Positions 24,618 through 33,529 of a DNA stretch of 64,000 bases are shown piece after piece. Each line of letters starts with the position of its first letter. The first letter of the stretch is position 1. The position numbers and the translations under genes were made by a program. The notes beneath the pieces are model-generated. The model ran no database searches, had not been told where the DNA came from, and worked only from the letters and a program-made list of their open reading frames with translations. Source of the stretch: Agromyces aureus (lineage in GTDB: Bacteria > Actinomycetota > Actinomycetes > Actinomycetales > Microbacteriaceae). The DNA is taken from NCBI RefSeq assembly GCF_001660485.1, contig NZ_CP013979.1, forward strand, positions 2,294,001-2,358,000, in the 5' to 3' direction.

Positions 24618-25388
24618 TCAGTGCTCGCCGAACCCGCTCTGCACGAGGTCGGCGAGGGCATCCACTGCGGCGGCGCCCTCAGGGTCGACGCTCGCGATCT
24701 CGATCGAGGCGCCCTTCGTGAGCCCGAGGGACATGATCGCGAGCAGGCTCCTCGCATCGATGCCGTTCACGGTCACCCGTTGCGCGAACGTGCTGGCGAG
24801 CTTCACGAACTCGGCTGCGGGGCGCGCGTGCAGTCCGTCGTCGTTCGTGATGGTCTCGCGTCGCGCATAGCCGGCTGCTGCACTCGCCTCGGCGCTCGCG
24901 CCCGTCGCCTCGGCCGGTGCGTCGGATGCCGGTACGCCGGCCTCGATCGGCCCGCCAGCGGCATCCGCACCGCCGTCGCCGTCGCCGTCGCCGGCCGTCG
25001 CGTTCGCCGAACGCGCCGCCGCGACCACCGCGTCGATGGGCTCGCCGGCCTCTGCGGCGACCGCCGCCGCGACTCCGCCCTCGACGAGCGGGGCGTCGGC
25101 GATGACCACGCGGGTGCGGGTCTCGTCGTCGAGGAAGTCGAGCGCGGTCTCGGTCGTGAGGATCGCCGAACCCAGGTCGCACAGCACGACGGCGCCTGCG
25201 CCCGAATCCGCTTCGCCGATGGCCGCGGTGACGCGGTCGAAGCTCGTGCCGATGCGGCCGTCGTCCGTGCCGCCCGCGGCGACGAGGGAGATCGTCGGCG
25301 CCATCTGCGCGGCCAGGTCGACGAGCCCTTCGGCGATCTTCGACGAGTGCGAGACGAACACGAGCCCGACGCGCGGCGAGTCGCCCAC
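24618..25388 (-). CDS. dhaM: Dihydroxyacetone kinase phosphotransfer subunit DhaM (EIIA-HPr)
   Basis: A 256-residue two-domain protein. Residues 1-125 are an EIIA-mannose-like domain with the phospho-His in VSHSSKIAEGL (His14). A Gly/Asp/Ala linker (about 132-175, including GDGDGDGG) leads to an HPr domain with His187 in GLHARPAAEF. DhaM carries phosphate from PEP through the PTS to ADP bound on DhaL. E. coli DhaM has an additional EI-like domain that is absent here, as in other actinobacteria, so a general EI encoded elsewhere is needed. The GTG at 25388 begins 1 nt after the DhaL stop. It is the last gene of the dhaKLM operon. Confidence 0.9.
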   Translation of the reverse strand: MGDSPRVGLVFVSHSSKIAEGLVDLAAQMAPTISLVAAGGTDDGRIGTSFDRVTAAIGEADSGAGAVVLCDLGSAILTTETALDFLDDETRTRVVIADAPLVEGGVAAAVAAEAGEPIDAVVAAARSANATAGDGDGDGGADAAGGPIEAGVPASDAPAEATGASAEASAAAGYARRETITNDDGLHARPAAEFVKLASTFAQRVTVNGIDARSLLAIMSLGLTKGASIEIASVDPEGAAAVDALADLVQSGFGEH

Positions 25389-25389
25389 G

Positions 25390-26037
25390 TCAGGCACCCG
25401 TCGACTCGGAGGCGGCATCCGCCGCCGCACGCAGCAGGAGCGCCGTCGACTGCGCGCCCGGATCTCGGTGGCCCACCGAACGCTCGCCGAGGTAGCTCGC
25501 GCGGCCCTTGCGGGCGATGAGCGGCTCGGTCGCCTCCGCACCGGCTTCAGCCGCATCCGCCGCGGCGGCGAGCACCGCGGTGGCGTCGGCACCGGATGCC
25601 GCTGCCGCGGCCGCCGCATCGACCGCCGGCGTCCACGCATCGATCATGGTCTTGTCGCCGGATTCGGCCTTGCCCCGGGACACGATGCCGTCGCGCGCCG
25701 CGGCGAGGATCTTCGCGATCGCCTCGCCGTCCAGCGAGGACTCGGAACCCGCGGCAGCGGCCGCCTTCAGGTAGGCGGTGCCGTAGAGCGGCCCCGCGGC
25801 TCCGCCGACCGTGGAGATCAGGGTCATCGCCACGAGTTTCAGCACGTCGCCGGGCGTCGAGCCCGCCGCGAGGTCGTCGAGCTTCGGCACCACGGCGGTG
25901 AACCCCCGATCGAGGTTCTCGCCGTGGTCGCCGTCTCCGATGTCGCGGTCGAGCCTGATCAGCTCGACGCGGTGCTCGGCGATGACGTCGGCACTGCGCC
26001 TGACCCAGTCGACCGCCCAGGTGATGTCCAGTCCCAC
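25390..26037 (-). CDS. dhaL: Dihydroxyacetone kinase ADP-binding subunit DhaL
   Basis: A 215-residue DhaL protein. The conserved Asp cluster that holds two magnesium ions and ADP is in LDRDIGDGDHGENLDRGF. The Gly-rich region TVGGAAGPLYGTAYLKA, the segment SGDKTMIDAW and the end GRASYLGERSVGHRDPGAQS are all typical. It transfers phosphate from DhaM to dihydroxyacetone held by DhaK. The gene starts 4 nt after dhaK ends and runs into dhaM, so the three are one transcript. Confidence 0.95.
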   Translation of the reverse strand: MGLDITWAVDWVRRSADVIAEHRVELIRLDRDIGDGDHGENLDRGFTAVVPKLDDLAAGSTPGDVLKLVAMTLISTVGGAAGPLYGTAYLKAAAAAGSESSLDGEAIAKILAAARDGIVSRGKAESGDKTMIDAWTPAVDAAAAAAASGADATAVLAAAADAAEAGAEATEPLIARKGRASYLGERSVGHRDPGAQSTALLLRAAADAASESTGA

Positions 26038-26041
26038 GCGC

Positions 26042-27049
26042 CTATCGCCCCCATCTCAGCGCCGCCGTCTGGACGGGCGCATCCCAGAGTTCGATCATCT
26101 CGTCGTCGAGCTTCAGCAGTGTGATCGACATGCCCTGCATCTCGAGCGCCGTGATGTAGTTGCCCACGAGCGAGCGCTCGACGGAGATGCCACGCTCGCG
26201 GAGCACCTCGTCGGCACGACGATAGGCGAGGTACAGCTCGACTTGCGGGGTGCCGCCCATGCCGTTGACGAAGAGCAGCACGCGGTCGCCCTCGCCGAAC
26301 GGCAGGTCCTCGAGGATGGGTTCGAGGAGCCGATCCACCAGTCGGTCGGCGGGCTCGAGGCCCACGCGCTCACGACCCGGTTCACCGTGGATGCCGATGC
26401 CGATCTCGATCTCGTCTTCGGCGAGGTCGAAGCTCGGCTCCCCCGCATGCGGCACGACGCAGGCCGTCAGCGCGAGCCCCATGGATCTCGCGTTCGCGTT
26501 CACGCGCTCGGCGAGGTCGGCGACCTCGTCGAGCGAGTCGCCTCGCTCGGCGGCCGCGCCCGCGATCTTCTCGACCAGCACGGTGCCCGCGACGCCGCGT
26601 CGACCGGCGGTGTAGAGCGAGTCCTTGACGGCGACGTCGTCGTCGGTCACCACCGCTCGCACGGTGATGCCGTCCATGGCGGCGAGCTCGGCCGCGGTCT
26701 CGAAGTTCAGCACGTCGCCCGTGTAGTTCTTCACGATGTGGAGCACCCCGGCCCCACCGTCGACGGCCTTGGTCGCTGCGAGGATCGGGTCGGGCGTGGG
26801 CGAGGTGAACACGGCACCGGGCACCGCGGCATCGAGCATGCCGAAGCCGACGTAGCCGGCGTGCAGCGGCTCGTGGCCGCTGCCACCGCCGCTCACGAGG
26901 CCGACCTTGCCGGCGATCGGCGCATCGGCCCGCACGACGTGCACGGGCTCGAGTTCGACGCGGACGAGATCCGCATGGGCTCTGCCGAATCCGGCGACCG
27001 ATTCCTCGACCACTCGCTTCGGGTCGTTGATGATCTTCTTCACGCTCAT
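26042..27049 (-). CDS. dhaK: Dihydroxyacetone kinase substrate-binding subunit DhaK
   Basis: A 335-residue DhaK protein. The N-terminal domain has [19 protein letters not shown], and the His that forms a covalent hemiaminal with dihydroxyacetone is His221 in GIGIHGEPG. It binds the substrate for phosphorylation to dihydroxyacetone phosphate, which enters glycolysis. The ATG at 27049 is preceded by a GGGGGAAGGATG-type purine stretch. It is the first gene of dhaKLM and is divergent from the glycerol channel gene, with 195 bp between them that hold the promoters but no other gene. Confidence 0.95.
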   Translation of the reverse strand: MSVKKIINDPKRVVEESVAGFGRAHADLVRVELEPVHVVRADAPIAGKVGLVSGGGSGHEPLHAGYVGFGMLDAAVPGAVFTSPTPDPILAATKAVDGGAGVLHIVKNYTGDVLNFETAAELAAMDGITVRAVVTDDDVAVKDSLYTAGRRGVAGTVLVEKIAGAAAERGDSLDEVADLAERVNANARSMGLALTACVVPHAGEPSFDLAEDEIEIGIGIHGEPGRERVGLEPADRLVDRLLEPILEDLPFGEGDRVLLFVNGMGGTPQVELYLAYRRADEVLRERGISVERSLVGNYITALEMQGMSITLLKLDDEMIELWDAPVQTAALRWGR

Positions 27050-27244
27050 CCTTCCCCCGGGCTGCAGGATGCCGAGCGACCGTGCATCGGCTCCGACGCA
27101 GCACTCCCGTCGCCAACCTACGCCAGCAGGCGACCGACGTGGAAGGGGTACGCCAACTCCCGCGCGGCCATTCCCTGCGAACCGGCCACGGGGATATGGT
27201 GACCATGCGACCGCAACGATGCGGCGCACGCGAAGGGGGTTGCA

Positions 27245-28003
27245 ATGAATCTCGGGATCATCTTCCTTTCGGAGATGGTGGGCACGGCGATGTTGGTCCT
27301 GCTCGGTTGCGGTGTCGTGGCGAATGTCGCGCTCGTGAAGAACAAGGGCTACAACGGCGGGTTCCTGATGGTGAACATCGGCTGGGGCCTCGCGGTCTTC
27401 TCCGGCGTCATCGTCTCGTACGCGTCGGGCGCCCACTTGAACCCGGCCGTAACGCTCGGCCTCACGGCGAACTTCCTCGGCAAGGGCGAGACGGAGTTCG
27501 TTCCTGGTATCCCGATCGACGGTGCGTCGATCTTCACCTACATCGGCGCGCAGTTCGTCGGAGCCTTCATCGGCGCGGTCTGCTGCTGGCTCGCCTACAA
27601 GCAGCACTTCGACGAGGAGCCGCTGCCCGCCAACAAGCTCGGCGTGTTCTCGACCGGCCCGGCGATCCGCTCGTACGGCTGGAACCTCGTGACCGAGATC
27701 TTCGGCACGTTCGTGCTCGTCTTCGTCATCCTCGGATTCTCGTACGGCGGAACTCCCGCCGAGCTCGGCGCGATCCCGGTGGCGTTCCTCGTGATCGCGA
27801 TCGGCGCCTCCCTCGGTGGCCCGACCGGCTATGCGATCAACCCCGCGCGCGACCTCGGTCCGCGCATCGCCCACGCGCTGCTGCCGATCAAGGGCAAGGG
27901 CGGCAGCGACTGGAGCTACTCGTGGGTCCCGGTGGTCGGTCCGATCATCGGTGGTCTCCTCGCAGGTTGGGCCGCGCTCGCCCTCCTGCCCGTACTCGGC
28001 TGA
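27245..28003 (+). CDS. glpF: Glycerol facilitator (MIP/aquaglyceroporin family)
   Basis: A 252-residue channel with six helices and two half-helices carrying the NPA motifs: [12 protein letters not shown] and [13 protein letters not shown]. The Asp after the second NPA (NPARD) marks a glycerol-conducting aquaglyceroporin, not a water channel. It lets glycerol, and probably dihydroxyacetone, diffuse into the cell. A purine-rich AAGGGGG site precedes the ATG. glpK follows 120 nt later in the same direction, with a short hairpin at 28045-28067 between them. The dhaKLM operon is divergent. Confidence 0.95.
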   Translation: MNLGIIFLSEMVGTAMLVLLGCGVVANVALVKNKGYNGGFLMVNIGWGLAVFSGVIVSYASGAHLNPAVTLGLTANFLGKGETEFVPGIPIDGASIFTYIGAQFVGAFIGAVCCWLAYKQHFDEEPLPANKLGVFSTGPAIRSYGWNLVTEIFGTFVLVFVILGFSYGGTPAELGAIPVAFLVIAIGASLGGPTGYAINPARDLGPRIAHALLPIKGKGGSDWSYSWVPVVGPIIGGLLAGWAALALLPVLG

Positions 28004-28044
28004 GCGGACGTGCCCGCGCTCGACTGAGCGGGCATCGACGGCGG

Positions 28045-28067
28045 GCCCGCGCCCCATCGGCGCGGGC
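28045..28067 (+). terminator. Short hairpin between glpF and glpK
   Basis: Exact 9-nt arms (GCCCGCGCC and GGCGCGGGC) with a 5-nt loop in the 120-bp gap. It could reduce transcription into glpK or protect the glpF mRNA end. No T tract is present. Confidence 0.45.
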
Positions 28068-28123
28068 TGGCGATCAATGATTGGCGCGCCTCGCGCTGCG
28101 AGGCCGCAGACAGAGAGGAAGTC

Positions 28124-29638
28124 ATGGCCGACTACATCCTGGCGATCGACCAGGGAACGACGAGCACCCGCTCGATCATCTTCGACAAGAAGGGATCGGT
28201 CATTTCGACGGGTCAGCTCGAGCACGAGCAGATCTTCCCGAAGGCGGGTTGGGTCGAGCACGACGCCAACGAGATCTGGCGCAACACGGGCGAGGTGATC
28301 GGCCAGGCGCTCGGCAAGGCGAAGCTGACCAGGCACGACATCGCCGCGGTGGGCATCACGAACCAGCGCGAGACCGCCGTCGTGTGGGATAAGAACACGG
28401 GCGAGCCCGTGTACAACGCGATCGTCTGGCAGGACACCCGTACCCAGCCGATCGTCGACCGGCTCGCGGCCGACGGCGGCGTCGAGCGCTTCAAGCAGGA
28501 CGTCGGGCTGCCGCTCGCGACCTACTTCTCGGGCACGAAGATCGTCTGGATCCTCGAGAACGTCGAGGGTGCGCGCGAGAAGGCCGAGGCGGGCGACCTG
28601 CTCTTCGGCACGACCGACACGTGGGTCCTCTGGAATCTCACGGGCGGCGTCGACGGCGGCGTGCATGCGACCGACGTCACCAACGCCAGCCGCACGCTGT
28701 TCATGGACCTCGAAACGCTCTCGTGGCGCGACGACATCCTCGAGGCGTTCGGTGTTCCGAAGTCGATGCTGCCCGAGATCCGCTCGTCTTCCGAGGTCTA
28801 CGGCACGGCGTCGTCGTCCAGCCTGCTCCGCGAGACGCCCGTCGCCGGCATCTTGGGCGACCAGCAGGCCGCGACGTTCGGCCAGGCCGCGTTCGGCCCT
28901 GGCGAATCCAAGAACACCTATGGCACGGGCAACTTCCTGATCTTCAACACCGACACCGAGATCGTCCACTCGAAGAACGGGCTGCTGACGACGCTGGGCT
29001 ACAAGCTCGGCGACCAGCCGGCCCACTACGCGCTCGAGGGATCGATCGCCGTCACGGGGTCGCTGATCCAGTGGCTCCGCGACAACCTGGGGCTCATCTC
29101 GAGCGCACCGGAGGTCGAAGAGCTCGCCAAGACGGTCGACGACAACGGCGGCGCGTACTTCGTGCCGGCGTTCTCGGGCCTGTTCGCGCCGTACTGGCGT
29201 TCGGACGCCCGCGGCGCGCTCGTCGGTCTCACGAGGTACGTGAACAAGGGCCACATCGCCCGTGCCGCCCTCGAGGCGACGGCGTTCCAGACCCGCGAGG
29301 TGCTCGACGCCGTGAACGCCGACTCTGGCGTGGATCTCACCGAGCTCAAGGTCGACGGCGGCATGATCGCGAACAACACGCTCATGCAGTTCCAGGCCGA
29401 CATCCTGGGTGTGCCGGTCGTGCGTCCCGTGGTCGCGGAGACCACCGCGCTCGGTGCGGCCTACGCGGCCGGCCTCGCGGTCGGATTCTGGAGCGACCTC
29501 GACGAACTCCGCGCCAACTGGCAGGAGGACTCGCGCTGGGAGCCGAAGATGGAAGCCGAGGAGCGCGACCGTCAGATCCGCCTCTGGAAGAAGGCCGTCA
29601 CGAAGACGTTCGACTGGGTCGACGACGACGTGACGTGA
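28124..29638 (+). CDS. glpK: Glycerol kinase
   Basis: A 504-residue FGGY-family kinase of typical length. The N-terminal phosphate-binding motif is [15 protein letters not shown]. The FGGY signatures are visible in [17 protein letters not shown] and [18 protein letters not shown] regions, and [17 protein letters not shown] precedes the [13 protein letters not shown] segment. It phosphorylates glycerol with ATP to glycerol-3-phosphate. A GAGAGGAAGT site precedes the ATG. It works with GlpF upstream. No glycerol-3-phosphate dehydrogenase is in the window. It ends at a 21-bp hairpin. Confidence 0.96.
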   Translation: MADYILAIDQGTTSTRSIIFDKKGSVISTGQLEHEQIFPKAGWVEHDANEIWRNTGEVIGQALGKAKLTRHDIAAVGITNQRETAVVWDKNTGEPVYNAIVWQDTRTQPIVDRLAADGGVERFKQDVGLPLATYFSGTKIVWILENVEGAREKAEAGDLLFGTTDTWVLWNLTGGVDGGVHATDVTNASRTLFMDLETLSWRDDILEAFGVPKSMLPEIRSSSEVYGTASSSSLLRETPVAGILGDQQAATFGQAAFGPGESKNTYGTGNFLIFNTDTEIVHSKNGLLTTLGYKLGDQPAHYALEGSIAVTGSLIQWLRDNLGLISSAPEVEELAKTVDDNGGAYFVPAFSGLFAPYWRSDARGALVGLTRYVNKGHIARAALEATAFQTREVLDAVNADSGVDLTELKVDGGMIANNTLMQFQADILGVPVVRPVVAETTALGAAYAAGLAVGFWSDLDELRANWQEDSRWEPKMEAEERDRQIRLWKKAVTKTFDWVDDDVT

Positions 29639-29652
29639 CCCTCGTCCACTGA

Positions 29653-29699
29653 ACGACGAGCACGGGCCCCGCGGATGTCGCGGGGCCCGTGCTCGTCGT
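29653..29699. terminator. Perfect 21-bp hairpin between glpK and trpD
   Basis: Exact 21-nt arms at 29653-29673 and 29679-29699 with a 5-nt loop separate the convergent glpK and trpD genes. It is the strongest hairpin in the window and very likely a bidirectional terminator. Confidence 0.85.
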
Positions 29700-29746
29700 C
29701 GTCGGGCGTCGCGGCCGGCATATCGCGTGCACCGTCGTCCGGCGGC

Positions 29747-30799
29747 TCACCGCTCGGTCGCGGCGACCCACTGCTCGAGCTTGCGGGCGGCGGCGCCCGA
29801 GTCGATCGTCTCGGCGGCGATGGCCATCTGCTCGGCGAAGCGGTCGAGGATCGAACGCTGCACCTGCGAGGGGTCCTGCGCGAGCGCGTACGAGACGAGC
29901 CCCGCTGCGGCGTTCAGCACCACGATGTCGCGCACCGGACCCTGCTCGCCCGCGAAGACCCGGTGGACGACCTCGGCGTTGAACGCCGCGTCGCCGCCCT
30001 TGAGCTGGTCGATCTTCGCACGGGCGATGCCGAGATCGCGCGGATCCAGATCGTGCTCCTTGACCGTGCCGCGCGAGACTTCCCAGACGTGGCTGTGCCC
30101 GGTCGTCGTGAGCTCGTCGAGCCCGTCGTCGCCGCGGAACACGAGGGCCGTCGCTCCACGCGTCTGGAACACGCCGACGATGAGGGGAACCCGGTCGAGG
30201 TGGGCGACGCCGACGGCCGACGCCTCCGGCCTGGCCGGGTTGCAGAGCGGGCCGAGGAAGTTGAAAACGGTCGGCACGCCGAGCTGGGCGCGCACGGCAC
30301 CCGCGTGTCGGAAGCCCGGGTGGAACGCCGACGCGAATGCGAACGTGATGCCGGCCTCGTCGAGCACCTCGCCCACCCGCTCGGCCGGCAGCGCGAGATC
30401 GATGCCGAGGGCGGCGAGCACGTCGGAGGAGCCTGAGGCCGAGCTGGCAGCACGGTTGCCGTGCTTGATCACGGGAACGCCGGATGCCGCGGCGACCACG
30501 GACGCCATGGTCGACACGTTCACCGTGCCGAACCGGTCTCCCCCGGTGCCGACGATGTCCAGCGCCATGGGATCCACGTCGAGCGGCACGGCGTGCTCGA
30601 GCACCGCATCCCGGAAGCCGACGACCTCGTCGACGGTCTCGCCCTTGGCGCGGAGCGCCACGAGGAACGCTGCGAGCTGCGCCTCGGTCGCCGAACCCGT
30701 CATGACCTGCTCCATGCACCACGCGGCATCGGACACGCTCAGGTCCTCTCGTGCGAGAAGAGCGGTCAGGATCGCGGGCCAGGTCTGTTCGGCGGACAT
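29747..30799 (-). CDS. trpD: Anthranilate phosphoribosyltransferase
   Basis: A 350-residue enzyme of the type III phosphoribosyltransferase fold. The PRPP-binding motif is [17 protein letters not shown], followed by [17 protein letters not shown] and [14 protein letters not shown]. It joins anthranilate to PRPP in tryptophan synthesis. No other trp gene is nearby; in relatives trpD commonly stands beside ctaE, as here. The ATG at 30799 is chosen because TAGGAT (30807-30812, minus strand) ends 7 nt before it; the 17 extra residues of the longer frame are unlike the family. Confidence 0.94.
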   Translation of the reverse strand: MSAEQTWPAILTALLAREDLSVSDAAWCMEQVMTGSATEAQLAAFLVALRAKGETVDEVVGFRDAVLEHAVPLDVDPMALDIVGTGGDRFGTVNVSTMASVVAAASGVPVIKHGNRAASSASGSSDVLAALGIDLALPAERVGEVLDEAGITFAFASAFHPGFRHAGAVRAQLGVPTVFNFLGPLCNPARPEASAVGVAHLDRVPLIVGVFQTRGATALVFRGDDGLDELTTTGHSHVWEVSRGTVKEHDLDPRDLGIARAKIDQLKGGDAAFNAEVVHRVFAGEQGPVRDIVVLNAAAGLVSYALAQDPSQVQRSILDRFAEQMAIAAETIDSGAAARKLEQWVAATER

Positions 30800-30856
30800 G
30801 ACCTCGATCCTAGCCACGGGATTCAGGGGCGATTCACGGGTCTCTCCCACCGCGAG

Positions 30857-30875
30857 TTAGGGTTGCCTTACCGAG
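30857..30875. promoter_or_regulatory. Possible DtxR/IdeR-like iron box upstream of ctaE
   Basis: TTAGGGTTGCCTTACCGAG matches the known IdeR/DtxR 19-bp consensus at about 13 of 19 positions, including both the TTAGG start and the ACC near the end. It lies between divergent trpD and ctaE. The match is moderate and could be chance. Confidence 0.3.
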
Positions 30876-30940
30876 ATCCGAACGACACGTCTGCCGAGGA
30901 TGACGAAAACTCAGTGCTGATTTCAGCCATAATGGACTTC

Positions 30941-31570
30941 GTGACGAGCACTTCATTGACTTTCCAGGCGAGCGCGCCGGTGATCAAACGACCGAACACC
31001 GTTGCGGTGGGCACGATCGTCTGGCTCGGCAGCGAGGTCATGTTCTTCGCGGGCCTCTTCGCCATCTACTTCACGCTCCGGTCGATGTCGCCCGAGCTGT
31101 GGGCGGCGCAGTCCGGCATGCTGAACTTCCCGTTCTCGCTGACGAACACGATCATCCTCGTGCTCTCGTCGGTGACCTGCCAGTTCGGCGTGTTCGCTGC
31201 CGAGCGCATGCAGCCCTACGCCACCGGCTGGAAGCCGACGCAGTGGGGCATGGTCGAGTGGTTCTTCCTCACCTTCGCCATGGGCGCGGTCTTCGTCTCG
31301 GGCCAGGTCTGGGAGTACGCGATGCTCGTCTCCGAGGGCGTCTCCCTCTCGTCCGACTCCTACGGGTCGGCCTTCTACCTCACCACCGGATTCCACGGCC
31401 TCCACGTGACCGGCGGTCTCATCGCGTTCCTCCTCGTCATCGGCCGCGTCTTCGCCGTGAAGAACTTCGGCCACAAGGAGGCCACGAGCGCGATCGTCGT
31501 GTCCTACTACTGGCACTTCGTCGACGTCGTCTGGATCGGCCTGTTCCTGGTCATCTACGTCCTCAAATAA
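30941..31570 (+). CDS. ctaE: Cytochrome c oxidase subunit III
   Basis: A 209-residue membrane protein with five helices, the actinobacterial form of subunit III. Recognisable segments are [48 protein letters not shown] and [20 protein letters not shown]. It is the core helper subunit of the aa3 oxidase and stabilises proton uptake. GTG at 30941 is preferred because CATAAT at 30928-30933 would be its -10 hexamer 7 nt upstream; an in-frame ATG at 30932 lies inside that hexamer and has no ribosome-binding site. It leads the ctaE-qcrC-qcrA-qcrB operon. Confidence 0.93.
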   Translation: MTSTSLTFQASAPVIKRPNTVAVGTIVWLGSEVMFFAGLFAIYFTLRSMSPELWAAQSGMLNFPFSLTNTIILVLSSVTCQFGVFAAERMQPYATGWKPTQWGMVEWFFLTFAMGAVFVSGQVWEYAMLVSEGVSLSSDSYGSAFYLTTGFHGLHVTGGLIAFLLVIGRVFAVKNFGHKEATSAIVVSYYWHFVDVVWIGLFLVIYVLK

Positions 31571-31619
31571 TCGCAAGCAGGAGCGCCCACCCAGCATGCA
31601 CGCGAACAGGAAGAACCCC

Positions 31620-32414
31620 ATGAACCGCCAGAAGCGACGTACCGGCCGCAGGCACCCGCTCGCCACGGTCGCATTGCTCGCGATCGGTCTCATCTTCACG
31701 GGCGGCGCCTACGCGGCCCTGAGCGCGGGCACGACCGCGCAGGCCGAGACCGACCTGACCTCGCAGCAGACGATCGACGAGGGCAAGAAGCTCTTCCAGG
31801 CGAACTGCGCGACCTGCCACGGTCTCTCGGCCCAGGGCACCGAGACCGGCCCGAGCCTCGTCGGCGTGGGTGCCGCCTCGGTCGACTTCCAGGTCGGCAC
31901 CGGCCGCATGCCCATGCAGATGCAGGGGCCGCAGGCGCAGGTCAAGCCCGTGCAGTTCACCGACGAGCAGATCCTGCAGCTCGCGGCGTACGTCGCCTCG
32001 CTCGGCCCCGGCCCGTCGATCCCGCCCGCGCACCTCGTCGACGGCGGCGGCGACGCCGCGAACGGCGCTGAGCTCTTCCGCATCAACTGCGCGATGTGCC
32101 ACAACGTGGCCGGCGCCGGTGGCGCGCTCACCGAGGGCAAGTTCGCTCCCGCCCTCACCGAGACCAGCGGCGTGCACATCTACGAGGCGATGGTCACCGG
32201 CCCGCAGAACATGCCCGTCTTCAGCGATATGAACATCTCGCCCGAAGACAAGCGCGACATCATCACGTACCTCAAGTACGTCCAGGACAACCGGTCTCCC
32301 GGCGGATTCGAGCTCGGCTCGCTCGGCCCCGTTGCCGAGGGTCTGTTCATCTGGATCTTCGGTCTCGGCGCGATCGTCGCGATCACCGTGTGGATCACGG
32401 CGAAGTCCAACTAA
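31620..32414 (+). CDS. qcrC: Cytochrome bc1 complex diheme cytochrome c subunit QcrC
   Basis: A 264-residue exported diheme cytochrome c. A basic N-terminus and signal-anchor helix (HPLATVALLAIGLIFTGGAY) are followed by two cytochrome c domains with heme motifs ANCATCHGL and INCAMCHNV. A C-terminal membrane helix (LFIWIFGLGAIVAITVWI) anchors it. In actinobacteria QcrC replaces free cytochrome c and passes electrons from the bc1 complex to the aa3 oxidase inside a supercomplex. The ATG at 31620 has AGGAAG 6 nt upstream; an in-frame ATG at 31596 with AGGAG 12 nt upstream is a possible alternative. Confidence 0.94.
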   Translation: MNRQKRRTGRRHPLATVALLAIGLIFTGGAYAALSAGTTAQAETDLTSQQTIDEGKKLFQANCATCHGLSAQGTETGPSLVGVGAASVDFQVGTGRMPMQMQGPQAQVKPVQFTDEQILQLAAYVASLGPGPSIPPAHLVDGGGDAANGAELFRINCAMCHNVAGAGGALTEGKFAPALTETSGVHIYEAMVTGPQNMPVFSDMNISPEDKRDIITYLKYVQDNRSPGGFELGSLGPVAEGLFIWIFGLGAIVAITVWITAKSN

Positions 32415-32452
32415 GCGCACGTCGGTACCGAAGTACCTGAAGAAGGAGAACC

Positions 32453-33529
32453 ATGGCCCAGGACGACCACAGCGGAGCTGAGCTCGCCGCTGCCGACTCG
32501 TCGCATGCCGCGCACGAATCCGATGCCTCGCCCGGCACCGCGCTGATCGTTCAGGACGCATTCGCGAACCCCGGATTCCCGCCGCATCGCCCTCGCGTCA
32601 CCGACGAAGACCCCAAGCGGGAGAAGCGTGCACAGCGAACCGTCTACACGCTGTTCTACCTGTCGGCGCTCGGAAGCCTGTGGGCGGTCGCCGCGTACAT
32701 GCTCTTCCCGATGGAGTCCAACAACGTCGGCGACGTCCGCCTGAACAACCTCTTCATCGGACTCGGAGCGACGCTCGCGCTCCTCGCGCTCGGCATCGGC
32801 ATCGTGCACTGGGGCAAGGCCGTCATGGTCGACGTCGAACTCATCGACGAGCGTCACGAGGCCGGGGGCTCCCCCGAGACGCAGGCTGCGGCAGCGAAGG
32901 TGTTCGCCGACGCCGACCGCGAGTCCGGGTTCACTCGTCGTGCGGTCATCCGCAACAGCCTCATCGGCGCGATCGTCGTCTTCCCGCTGCCCGCCGTCGT
33001 GCTCTTCCGCGGCTTCGCTCCGCAGGACCAGCTTCCCGTGCCGCTCCTCAGCCACACGATGTGGCGCAAGGGCACTCGACTCGCCCTCGACCCGAGCGGT
33101 GTCCCGATCAAGGCCTCCGACGTCACGATCGGCAGCGCATTCCACGTCATCCCCGAGGGCCTGACCGAACTCGAGCACGGCAAGCTCGAGGAGAAGGCCA
33201 AGGCGGCCGTCCTCCTCATGCGCCTCGACCCGGCGGACCTGAACCAGCTCCCCGAGCGCGAGAACTGGTCGTACGACGGCATCGTCGCCTACTCGAAGAT
33301 CTGCACGCACGTCGGATGCCCCGTGGCGCTCTACGAGCAGCACACGCACCACCTGCTCTGCCCGTGCCACCAGTCCCAGTTCGACGTCGCGAACCACTGC
33401 GAGGTCATCTTCGGACCGGCCAAGCGGCCGCTGCCCCAGCTGCCGATCGCCATCGACGACGAGGGTTACCTCATCGCGCAGAGCGACTTCACCGAACCCG
33501 TCGGCCCGAGCTTCTGGGAGCGTCATTGA
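32453..33529 (+). CDS. qcrA: Cytochrome bc1 complex Rieske iron-sulfur subunit QcrA
   Basis: A 358-residue Rieske protein of the actinobacterial type with three N-terminal membrane helices (TLFYLSALGSLWAVAAYMLF, LFIGLGATLALLALGIGIV and LIGAIVVFPLPAVVLF). The 2Fe-2S ligands are Cys284/His286 in CTHVGC and Cys303/His306 in CPCHQSQFD. It takes electrons from menaquinol to cytochrome c1-like QcrC. AAGGAGAA lies before the ATG. The stop overlaps the TTG start of qcrB by the sequence TTGA. Confidence 0.96.
   Translation: MAQDDHSGAELAAADSSHAAHESDASPGTALIVQDAFANPGFPPHRPRVTDEDPKREKRAQRTVYTLFYLSALGSLWAVAAYMLFPMESNNVGDVRLNNLFIGLGATLALLALGIGIVHWGKAVMVDVELIDERHEAGGSPETQAAAAKVFADADRESGFTRRAVIRNSLIGAIVVFPLPAVVLFRGFAPQDQLPVPLLSHTMWRKGTRLALDPSGVPIKASDVTIGSAFHVIPEGLTELEHGKLEEKAKAAVLLMRLDPADLNQLPERENWSYDGIVAYSKICTHVGCPVALYEQHTHHLLCPCHQSQFDVANHCEVIFGPAKRPLPQLPIAIDDEGYLIAQSDFTEPVGPSFWERH

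Noticed and set aside
26042..29254. A 1070-codon minus-strand frame
   Set aside because: Only the last 335 codons (dhaK) are real. The rest is antisense to glpF and glpK.
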